Below are positions 6,916 through 12,987 of a DNA stretch of 16,316 nt, one piece after another; position 1 is the first letter of the stretch; each line of letters begins with the position of its first letter. Under the pieces are notes generated by a model that saw nothing but the letters and a program-made list of their open reading frames with translations, did no database searches and was not told where the DNA came from. Origin of the DNA: Phycisphaeraceae bacterium. Lineage in GTDB: Bacteria; Planctomycetota; Phycisphaerae; Phycisphaerales; Phycisphaeraceae. Both the position numbers and the translations under genes were made by a program. The stretch lies in assembly GCA_020850375.1 (NCBI GenBank), contig JADZET010000205.1, positions 1-16,316 of the forward strand, in the 5' to 3' direction.

Positions 6916-6942
6916 CCCAGGCATGCCATGCCTGGGCTTAGG
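6916..6942 (+). repeat. CATGCC palindromic repeat R4
   Basis: The arms CCCAGGCAT and ATGCCTGGG form a perfect stem with loop GCC and tail CTTAGG. It sits in the divergent gap, 42 bases upstream of the amrS start, so it probably lies in the amrS leader. Its position between two promoters argues against a pure terminator role. Confidence 0.9.
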
Positions 6943-6984
6943 AGGGGGGGCTGGTGTCTGGCAGGGGGCGTGAGAGGTTTGGAT

Positions 6985-8070
6985 ATGGCGAGCGTGGATG
7001 CGATGCACGAGGCGCGGTGGTGGCACAGGACCGAGGATGGGAGGGTGATGTGCGAGCTGTGCCCCCGGAAGTGTGCGATCCCCGAGGGGGTGCGGGGGTT
7101 TTGCTTTGTGCGGCAGAACGTGGGGGGGAGGCTGGTGCTGACGACGTATGGGCGGAGCAGCGGGTTCTGCATTGATCCGATCGAGAAGAAGCCGCTGAAT
7201 CATTTTTTGCCGGGGACGGCGGTGCTGAGCTTTGGGACGGCGGGGTGCAACCTGGGGTGCAAGTTCTGTCAGAACTGGGATATCTCCAAGGCGAAGGAGA
7301 TTGATCGTGCGGGGGAGACGGCGGGGCCGGAGGCGATCGTCAGGGCGGCGAAGGAGAGCGGGTGCCGGAGCATCGCGTTTACTTACAACGATCCGGTGAC
7401 GTGGGCGGAGTATGTGATCGATACGGCGAAGGTGGCGCGGGCGGAGGGGATCAAGACGGTGGCGGTGACGGCGGGGTATATCTCGGCGGAGGCTCGGCCG
7501 GCGTTTTATGAATACATCGATGCGGCGAACGTGGATCTGAAGGCGTTTTCCGAGCAGTTCTACAAGACGATTACGCTGAGCCACCTTGAGCCTGTGCTCG
7601 AGACGCTCAAGTGGTTGAAGCACGAGTCGCGGGTTTGGTTTGAGATCACGACGCTGCTGATTCCCGGGGAGAATGACTCGGTGGAGGAGGTGGGGCGGAT
7701 GTGCGAGTGGATCGTGAGGGAGCTTGGGACGGATGTGCCTGTGCACTTCACGGCGTTCCATCCGGACTACAAGATGATGGATCACGCGGCGACGCCGGCG
7801 GAGGTTTTGCTGCGGGCGCGGGAGCAGGCGATGAGGGCGGGGATGGAGTATGTGTATGTGGGGAATGTGCACTCGCGCGAGGGGCAGAGCACGTATTGCC
7901 CGGGGTGCGGGGAGGTGTTGATCGAGCGGGATTGGTATGAGCTGGGGCGGTATGGGATGCGGGGGGACGCGTGCGGGAGGTGCGGGCGGAAGGTGGCGGG
8001 GGTGTTTGATCCGCGGGGGGCGGGGGATTGGGGGCGGAAGCGGGTGGGGGTGCGGATCGGGGGGCGGTAG
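6985..8070 (+). CDS. amrS: AmmeMemoRadiSam-system radical SAM enzyme
   Basis: The 361-residue protein matches the radical SAM member of the AMMECR1/MEMO1/radical SAM group. 'CNLGCKFC' (C88, C92, C95) binds the 4Fe-4S cluster that cleaves S-adenosylmethionine. An N-terminal cysteine-rich segment ('CELCPRKC', C23-C30, plus C40) is typical. The C-terminus has two paired-cysteine knuckles ('CPGC' 305-308, 'CGRC' 330-333) that probably bind zinc. 'AFTYNDPVTWAEYV', 'NVDLKAF' and 'HFTAFHPDYKM' are family motifs. I chose ATG 6985 because GAGAGG lies 7 bases upstream; the earlier ATG at 6883 would read through repeat R4. The usual AmmeA/AmmeB (MEMO1, AMMECR1) partners are not in the window. The substrate is not established from this sequence. 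A T-tract terminator follows. Confidence 0.93.
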   Translation: MASVDAMHEARWWHRTEDGRVMCELCPRKCAIPEGVRGFCFVRQNVGGRLVLTTYGRSSGFCIDPIEKKPLNHFLPGTAVLSFGTAGCNLGCKFCQNWDISKAKEIDRAGETAGPEAIVRAAKESGCRSIAFTYNDPVTWAEYVIDTAKVARAEGIKTVAVTAGYISAEARPAFYEYIDAANVDLKAFSEQFYKTITLSHLEPVLETLKWLKHESRVWFEITTLLIPGENDSVEEVGRMCEWIVRELGTDVPVHFTAFHPDYKMMDHAATPAEVLLRAREQAMRAGMEYVYVGNVHSREGQSTYCPGCGEVLIERDWYELGRYGMRGDACGRCGRKVAGVFDPRGAGDWGRKRVGVRIGGR

Positions 8071-8102
8071 GGGGGGCATGGCCGTTGTGCACTGATTCGG
8101 AG

Positions 8103-8127
8103 ACGTCCCGGAGGCGGGGCGTTTTTT
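8103..8127 (+). terminator. Intrinsic terminator after amrS
   Basis: The arms ACGTCCC (8103-8109) and GGGGCGT (8116-8122) form a 7-bp stem with one T-G wobble, a GGAGGC loop and a run of six T (8122-8127). It begins 33 bases past the amrS stop. Confidence 0.8.
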
Positions 8128-8148
8128 ATAGGTTGTGTGAGAAAAGGA

Positions 8149-8176
8149 TTGACGGGGCGTGTGATGAGGATATGCT
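8149..8176 (+). promoter_or_regulatory. Probable sigma-70-type promoter of the dockerin/PEP-CTERM gene
   Basis: TTGACG (8149-8154) and TATGCT (8171-8176) are separated by 16 bases. The promoter lies directly after the amrS terminator and leaves a leader of about 95 bases. The leader contains an AT-rich stretch and a small hairpin, CCACCG-TCA-CGGTGG (8229-8243). Confidence 0.6.
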
Positions 8177-8276
8177 GGCAAGAAAGAGCAAGACAAAATC
8201 AAAATTTATTTTTTGTGTGCGTCGTGCTCCACCGTCACGGTGGGATTGAACATCTCGAAGAAGAAGGAGTCGGAAC

Positions 8277-8999
8277 ATGAGGTTGAGCCAGTGGCTGGCG
8301 GTGTCGGCGGTGACGTTGGGGCTGGCGGCGGGGCAGACGCGGGGGTTGTCGGTGGGGGTGAATCCGCCGGGGGTGCTGACGGAGGCGGATGCGGTGGAAT
8401 TGCAGGTCGGGACGGACTCTTGGCAGACGACGCAGAAGGATGTGTGGTGGGATGGATCGACGGTGATGGTGCAGATCGGGGCGACGCCGTCGATCTGGTG
8501 GGACCTGTTCACGACGGCGGACGTGGGACAACTGATGGCGGGCGAGTATGCGTACTCGGTGACGATCAACGCGCTTCCCGCGATGACGGGGTCGTTCCAC
8601 GTGTACCTGGACACGGGGGCGGGGGACTTCAACGGGGACGGCACGGTGAACGTGCAGGACATCAACCCGTTCGTAATGGCGATGACGGACGCGGCGGGAT
8701 GGCAGGGGGCGTACCCGGACGTGGCGATGGAGCTGGCGGACCTGACGGGTGAGGGGACGATCGACGTGCAGGACATCAATCCGTTCGTGGAGATGCTGGC
8801 GGGCGGGGCGGCGAGTGATCCCCTGGGAGAGTCGCTGGACTATACGGGGGGTGGTGTGGTGAACGTGCGGGACATCAACCCGTTTGTGGAGTTGCTTGCG
8901 GGGGCAGGGATTCCCGAGCCTGGGGCGGTGATTCCCGAGCCGGGGACGGTGACGGTGGTGCTGGTGGGGGCGATGGGGATGCTGCGAAGGCGGCGGTGA
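8277..8999 (+). CDS. Secreted PEP-CTERM protein with three dockerin-like repeats
   Basis: The 240-residue protein has an N-terminal signal peptide (MRLSQWLAVSAVTLGLAAG) and an unrecognised beta-type region at about 25-112. Three dockerin-like repeats follow: 'DFNGDGTVNVQDINPFV' (117-133), 'DLTGEGTIDVQDINPFV' (155-171) and a degenerate 'LDYTGGGVVNVRDINPFV' (187-204) lacking several calcium ligands. The C-terminus is a PEP-CTERM sorting signal: proline-glutamate-proline, a hydrophobic stretch and RRRR. The PEP motif is doubled ('IPEPGAVIPEPGT'). In the family, exosortase cleaves this tail and the protein goes to the cell surface or matrix. The start is clear, with AGGAG 7 bases upstream. Its own promoter precedes it. 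The dockerin modules match those of the 983-residue surface protein. Binding partner and function are unknown. Confidence 0.85.
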   Translation: MRLSQWLAVSAVTLGLAAGQTRGLSVGVNPPGVLTEADAVELQVGTDSWQTTQKDVWWDGSTVMVQIGATPSIWWDLFTTADVGQLMAGEYAYSVTINALPAMTGSFHVYLDTGAGDFNGDGTVNVQDINPFVMAMTDAAGWQGAYPDVAMELADLTGEGTIDVQDINPFVEMLAGGAASDPLGESLDYTGGGVVNVRDINPFVELLAGAGIPEPGAVIPEPGTVTVVLVGAMGMLRRRR

Positions 9000-9026
9000 G
9001 GGCAAAGCGTGTACGTTTTCTCGGTT

Positions 9027-9043
9027 CGGGCATGCCATGCCCG
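9027..9043 (+). repeat. Divergent CATGCC palindrome R5, possible terminator
   Basis: The arms are CGGGCAT and ATGCCCG with loop GCC. Compared with the family, an A-T pair in the stem has become G-C on both sides, so pairing is kept. The CTTAGG tail is absent. Instead GGAGTTGTTCTTTTTG follows, so this copy could terminate the gene ending at 8999. It lies 28 bases past that stop. Confidence 0.7.
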
Positions 9044-9068
9044 GAGTTGTTCTTTTTGTTCATTGGGG

Positions 9069-9096
9069 TTGTTTGTCGGTTGATTGCAAGTAAAGT
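9069..9096 (+). promoter_or_regulatory. Possible promoter of the second PEP-CTERM gene
   Basis: TTGTTT (9069-9074) and TAAAGT (9091-9096) are separated by 16 bases in an AT-rich island. TATTTT at 9096-9101 is an alternative -10. Matches are moderate, so the exact boxes are uncertain. Confidence 0.35.
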
Positions 9097-9155
9097 ATTT
9101 TAGAGTAGTAACGATGTGCGATTTCATGATGCATGGGGGGCGAGAGGCCAAGGTC

Positions 9156-10802
9156 ATGAAGGCAGTGGCGTGGATGGCGGAGCGTGGGCGTTGGGTGAGC
9201 GTGGCGGCGCTGATGGCGGGGGCTTGGTGGGGGCCTGGGGCGTGGGGGGCGTTGCCGGCTGCGAAGGTGGCGGTGACGGGCGACGCGGTGCCTGGGGGCG
9301 ACGGGACGTTCTGGGTCCGGGAGGCGCGGCCGGGGTTTGGGTTGCAGGCTTATTACGGGGCGACGATCGACGACGACGGGACGGTGGAGTTCTCGCCGAA
9401 CCTGGCGCGGGGGACGGACCCGGTCGAGACGTTCTCGTGGGATTCGTGGGCGCGGTGGCGGAACGGGTCGTATGAGCGGGTGCTGCTGCCGACGGAAGGT
9501 CTGCCGGGCGGGGCGGCGGGGCAGCCGGCGCACACGACGACGACATTCGAGACGGGACGGGGGGGATGGTCGCTGTTGTACGGGCAGAGGTCGGACGGGG
9601 CGACGGTGGGGCTGTGGCGGGTTTCGCCGGGCGGAGAGGTTCTGCCGGCGGTGATCGAGGGCGAGGTAGAGATCGCGGGTCTGGGGATGGGGACGGTCAG
9701 CAGCACCAGTCTGTTCATGGGCGGGCGGGCGGGGCTGAACCTGCAGGGGCAGATGGCGGTGCAGGCGAGCTTTGGCGGCAAGAGCGCGCTGTTGTACGGG
9801 GATGGAAGCGGGTGGGCGTCGCTGGCGCGGGTGGGGGATGCGGCGGGGGGCGAGCCGGCGGGATGGGTGTGGGACAATTTGGGGGCGGTGTCGCTCAATG
9901 ACGCGGGCTTGGCGGCGTTTGTGGGTCGGAGCAAACAGGGGGCGATGACGCGGCAGGTGCTGGCGTTGGGTGAGCCGGGGGCGGTGACGATCCGGGCGAG
10001 GCAGTACGACGTGTTGGCGGGTAGTGATCAGAGGCTTGGAACGGTGACGTCGTCGGGTTTTCGTGCGCCGATCAACAACACGGGGAGCGTGCTGTTCGGG
10101 ACGACGCTGGAGCGAGCGACGGGGTCGGGGTGGGAGGACGTGGGCAGGGCGTTGTGCGTGAGTCGGGCGACGGGGGTGGAGGTGGTGGCGAGGGAGGGTC
10201 AGGAGGCGGCGGGGATGGGCGTGGGGTGGGAGTGGGGCAGGAACGTGCTGGCGGGGCTGAACGGTCGGGACGAGATCTTGATGGCGGCGCAATTTCGCGA
10301 GGCGGGTCAGACGACGTTGGCGGGGACGGGGTTGTGGCTGCGCGGGGAGGCGGGGCAGTGGGTGCTGCTGGCGCGGACGGGGGCGTCGTTGGACGAGGCG
10401 AGTGGGCTGCCGGCGGTCTCGGGGATTGACGCGTTGGCGGCGGGACTGAACGGGGCGGGGCAGGTGGTGTTCACGGCGAGCTGGCGGGATGAGCTGAATC
10501 AGTCGATCGAGTCGCTGTGGGGGTATGACCCGACGGCGGGTCTGATGGAGGTGGCGAGGGTCGGTGAGTCGTGGGCGATTGGCGTGGGGGATTGGCGGAC
10601 GATTTCGGCGATCCAGTTCCAGGGGGGATTGATGTCGGGCGGGGAGGATGGTTTGCCAAGCGGTCTGAACGATCGCGGGCAGGTTGTGTTTTCGTTGGAA
10701 TTCACGGACGGGACGCAGGGGGTGTTTCTGACGGCGCTCCCCGAGCCGGCGGGGGTGATGCTCGTGATGATGGGGGCGATGGGGATGCTGCGGCGGCGGT
10801 GA
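9156..10802 (+). CDS. Secreted PEP-CTERM protein with tandem NxxGxxxF-type repeats
   Basis: The protein has 548 residues from ATG 9156, which follows GAGAGG and AAGG; upstream in-frame codons would bury the signal peptide. Residues 1-35 look like a signal peptide with hydrophobic core 'VSVAALMAGAWW'. The body holds about seven short repeats of the Asn-x-x-Gly-x-x-x-Phe type: 'IDDDGTVEF' (71-79), 'LNLQGQMAV' (194), 'LNDAGLAAF' (247-255), 'INNTGSVLF' (306-314), 'LNGRDEILM' (368), 'LNGAGQVVF' (431-439) and 'LNDRGQVVF' (504-512), each about 60 residues apart. This suggests a beta-propeller-like fold, as in the planctomycete 'choice-of-anchor tandem repeat' proteins. It ends with a PEP-CTERM tail: 'LPEP', then 'GVMLVMMGAMGMLRRR'. 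Function is unknown; export and surface sorting are inferred. Confidence 0.8.
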   Translation: MKAVAWMAERGRWVSVAALMAGAWWGPGAWGALPAAKVAVTGDAVPGGDGTFWVREARPGFGLQAYYGATIDDDGTVEFSPNLARGTDPVETFSWDSWARWRNGSYERVLLPTEGLPGGAAGQPAHTTTTFETGRGGWSLLYGQRSDGATVGLWRVSPGGEVLPAVIEGEVEIAGLGMGTVSSTSLFMGGRAGLNLQGQMAVQASFGGKSALLYGDGSGWASLARVGDAAGGEPAGWVWDNLGAVSLNDAGLAAFVGRSKQGAMTRQVLALGEPGAVTIRARQYDVLAGSDQRLGTVTSSGFRAPINNTGSVLFGTTLERATGSGWEDVGRALCVSRATGVEVVAREGQEAAGMGVGWEWGRNVLAGLNGRDEILMAAQFREAGQTTLAGTGLWLRGEAGQWVLLARTGASLDEASGLPAVSGIDALAAGLNGAGQVVFTASWRDELNQSIESLWGYDPTAGLMEVARVGESWAIGVGDWRTISAIQFQGGLMSGGEDGLPSGLNDRGQVVFSLEFTDGTQGVFLTALPEPAGVMLVMMGAMGMLRRR

Positions 10803-10829
10803 GGGGATGCGATGAGGCAGATATTTGGA

Positions 10830-10860
10830 CCCGGGGGCGGGAGGCCCCGGGCTTTTTTTT
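10830..10860 (+). terminator. Strong intrinsic terminator after the second PEP-CTERM gene
   Basis: CCCGGGG (10830-10836) pairs with CCCCGGG (10845-10851), and an inner C-G pair follows past one bulged G. The loop is GGGAG, and eight T follow (10853-10860). It starts 28 bases after the stop. It shares the phrase ACCCGGGGGCGGGAG with the terminator after ndk. Confidence 0.9.
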
Positions 10861-10972
10861 GCGCGGGGCGTGGGGAGCGTGGGGTTTGCGTTGAGGTTAG
10901 GGATCGGGGATAAAAAGGGGCTCGGTGGTTGGTGGGGTCAGGGGGTTTACGCCCGCGGGTGCGATCAGGATA

Positions 10973-10999
10973 CCCAGGCATGCCATGCCTGGGCTTAGG
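10973..10999 (+). repeat. CATGCC palindromic repeat R6
   Basis: Perfect stem CCCAGGCAT / ATGCCTGGG, loop GCC, tail CTTAGG. It lies between the terminator of the PEP-CTERM gene and ndk, 69 bases upstream of the ndk ATG. Confidence 0.9.
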
Positions 11000-11068
11000 C
11001 GCAGGTTCGAGGGTGTGCGCGTGGCTGGGTGGTGGTTTTACACACATGCTTTTTTTAGGAGCGAATGG

Positions 11069-11539
11069 ATGCAGACGACGCTGGTGTTTCTGAAGCCCGA
11101 CGCGGTGCAGCGGGGGCTGATGGGCAAGATCGTGACGCGGTTCGAGGAGAAGGGGTTGCAGATCGTCGGCGCGAAGCTGATGAAGGTCAGCCGGGAGCTG
11201 GCGGAGAAGCACTACGCGGCGCACAAGGGGAAGAAGTTCTATGACGGGCTGATCAAGTTCGTGACGTCGTCGCCGGTGTTCGTGATGGCGCTAAGGGGGA
11301 ACAACGCGATCGAGATCAGCAGGAAGATGATGGGGGCGACGTTCGGGAGCAAGGCGGAGCCCGGGACGATCCGGGGGGATTACGGGGTGAGCAATTCGTT
11401 TAATCTGATCCACGGGTCGGACAGCGCGGAGGCGGCGGCGAGCGAAGTGGCGCTGTGGTTCGGGGCGGGGGAGATCGTGGAGTATGAGCGGGCGGTGCAG
11501 GGGTGGGTGTATGACATGGGCGGGGGATCGCCGGAGTGA
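11069..11539 (+). CDS. ndk: Nucleoside diphosphate kinase
   Basis: Ndk moves the terminal phosphate from ATP to other nucleoside diphosphates through a phosphohistidine, balancing cytoplasmic NTP and dNTP pools. The 156-residue product is near the usual 140-150. It begins 'MQTTLVFLKPDAVQRGLMGK'. The active-site segment 'SNSFNLIHGSDS' (108-119) contains the catalytic H115. 'TFGSKAEPGTIRGDYG' (91-106) is the conserved nucleotide-binding region. I chose ATG 11069 because AGGAG lies 7 bases upstream. A nearby ATG at 11065 is out of frame. A T-tract terminator starts 28 bases after the stop. Nothing unusual is seen in the protein. Confidence 0.97.
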   Translation: MQTTLVFLKPDAVQRGLMGKIVTRFEEKGLQIVGAKLMKVSRELAEKHYAAHKGKKFYDGLIKFVTSSPVFVMALRGNNAIEISRKMMGATFGSKAEPGTIRGDYGVSNSFNLIHGSDSAEAAASEVALWFGAGEIVEYERAVQGWVYDMGGGSPE

Positions 11540-11566
11540 CGCGGATCGCCTAAGATCATGACATGG

Positions 11567-11600
11567 AACCCGGGGGCGGGAGCCTCCGGGTTTTTCTTTT
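11567..11600 (+). terminator. Intrinsic terminator between ndk and the C45-type gene
   Basis: AACCCGGGGGC pairs with GCCTCCGGGTT (one G-T wobble) around a GGGA tetraloop, an 11-bp stem. TTTTTCTTTT follows. It ends only 31 bases before the next start codon. Confidence 0.88.
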
Positions 11601-11631
11601 GGACGTTTTTCAATCGAGAAGGAGCAGGACG

Positions 11632-12897
11632 ATGAGGCGCGCGACTTGGGCGGTGGTCGGGATGCTGTGTGCGGTGGCGTGGGCGTCGTCGGCGTGGGCG
11701 GGGCAGGTGGAGGTGACGGCGCGGCAGGGGCGGAGCGTGCGCGGGTTGCTCGACGGGCAGGCGGTGCTGGTGCTGCGCGGGGACGCTTACGAGCGGGGGT
11801 ACGCGCATGGGTACCTGGGGGCGAAGGAGATCCTCGGGTCGATGCAGGTGATGCTGCCGATCCTGGAGGGTCAGGCGCCGGGGACGTGGGAGGGGAAGTT
11901 CGTGCCGCTGATGGCGAGGTTTGAGTTTTCTGAGCGGGATCAGAAGAAGTTGGCGGGGATGCTGGCGGGGATCCGGGCGGCGCTGCCGGAGGCGACTGAC
12001 CGGATGCTCGAGACGCTCGGGCGCGAGGTGACGGTGGAGGATTTGAAGGTGAATCAGTGCCTGGGTGACATCCTGGGGATGGCGTGCAGCTCGTTCTCGG
12101 TGTGGGGGCCGATGACGGAGGACGGGCAGGCGGTGACGGCGAGGAATCTGGATTACATCGCGTTCCCGGTGCGTCAGTACTCGGTGATCGTGGCGGAGGA
12201 GCCGACGGAGGCGGGGGTGAAGAAGACGATTGACCTGGCGTTCTTCGGTGGGGTGGGGGCGTCGACGGTGATGAACGAGGATGGGCTGTTCGTGGCGATC
12301 CATGACGGGCACGTGAAGGTGGCTGGGCCGGAGGGGGCGAAATTCACGGCGCGGGTGCTGGCGCTGCGGGCGGCGGTGGAGACGGCGGACCCCCGGAAGG
12401 GGGCGGACGGGATCGCGGAGAAGCTGCGTGGGCGTCGGCCGGGGATGTCGACGAGCTTTCACGTGAGCTGCCCGATCGTGGAAGGGGTGAAGGAGACGGA
12501 GCCGGGGGTGATCGAGTGGGATGGAAGGTTGAAGGACGGGGGCGTGACGGTGCGGCGGGGGAAGATGACGGGGGGGAGCGTGGGGCTGGTGTGCACGAAT
12601 CACTTCGCGCAGCGCGAGGATGAGGGGGCGGGGGGTAACTCGGTCGAGCGGTTCACGACGCTGACGCGGGACCTGCGCACGGCGGGGGGGCAGAAGGAGA
12701 AGGTGGGGCTGGAGGAGGCGAAGGGGATGCTCGACGCGGTGGGGAGGAACGGTGAGCGGGTGACGTTTCTGAGCTGCGTGGTGTGGCCGGCGAAGCGGGA
12801 GATGGTGTTGGGGATCTCGCCGGAGCAGGGGGTTTCGGCGACGAAGGCGGGGAAGTGGGTGGAGTTTGGGTGGGGGGAGATTTTTGGGGCGGAATGA
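11632..12897 (+). CDS. Secreted C45-type (acyl-CoA:6-APA acyltransferase-like) Ntn hydrolase
   Basis: The 421-residue protein has a signal peptide (residues 1-23, MRRATWAVVGMLCAVAWASS then AWA) and then a C45/phospholipase-B-like fold. 'RGDAYERGYAHGYLGA' (49-64) is the typical N-terminal helix motif. 'GMACSSFSVWGP' (149-160) gives the candidate nucleophile C152, and 'ARNLDY' (170-175) matches the conserved R-N-x-D motif. In the family, self-cleavage before this cysteine frees the catalytic N-terminus, and the enzymes cut amide bonds in acylated substrates. The exact substrate cannot be told. ATG 11632 is chosen because AAGGAG lies 7 bases upstream and the signal peptide begins there; an earlier in-frame ATG at 11563 falls just ahead of the terminator stem. 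Only 31 bases separate the ndk terminator from this start. Confidence 0.75.
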   Translation: MRRATWAVVGMLCAVAWASSAWAGQVEVTARQGRSVRGLLDGQAVLVLRGDAYERGYAHGYLGAKEILGSMQVMLPILEGQAPGTWEGKFVPLMARFEFSERDQKKLAGMLAGIRAALPEATDRMLETLGREVTVEDLKVNQCLGDILGMACSSFSVWGPMTEDGQAVTARNLDYIAFPVRQYSVIVAEEPTEAGVKKTIDLAFFGGVGASTVMNEDGLFVAIHDGHVKVAGPEGAKFTARVLALRAAVETADPRKGADGIAEKLRGRRPGMSTSFHVSCPIVEGVKETEPGVIEWDGRLKDGGVTVRRGKMTGGSVGLVCTNHFAQREDEGAGGNSVERFTTLTRDLRTAGGQKEKVGLEEAKGMLDAVGRNGERVTFLSCVVWPAKREMVLGISPEQGVSATKAGKWVEFGWGEIFGAE

Positions 12898-12930
12898 TCT
12901 GCCCCGGAAACGAATTCTGGTTTATCCATC

Positions 12931-12965
12931 AAGACAACCCAGGCATAGCCATGCCTGGGCTTAGG
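12931..12965 (+). repeat. CATGCC palindromic repeat R7
   Basis: Left flank AAGACAA, arms CCCAGGCAT (12938-12946) and ATGCCTGGG (12951-12959), loop AGCC, tail CTTAGG. It shares flank and loop with R2. It lies in the convergent gap between the C45-type gene and the sugar kinase gene, where no T-tract terminator is seen. Confidence 0.9.
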
Positions 12966-12987
12966 TGGGCGCTGATTGGGGGATGAG

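Noticed and set aside
6883..6984. Longer N-terminus of amrS from an upstream ATG
   Set aside because: It would translate repeat R4, and the family N-terminus begins near the ATG with the Shine-Dalgarno sequence at 6985.
8631..8904. Cellulosome component
   Set aside because: No cohesin, scaffoldin or glycoside hydrolase is present; dockerin-like loops are common in planctomycete surface proteins.
11563..11631. Longer N-terminus of the C45-type protein
   Set aside because: It would place the start just before the ndk terminator and bury the signal peptide.
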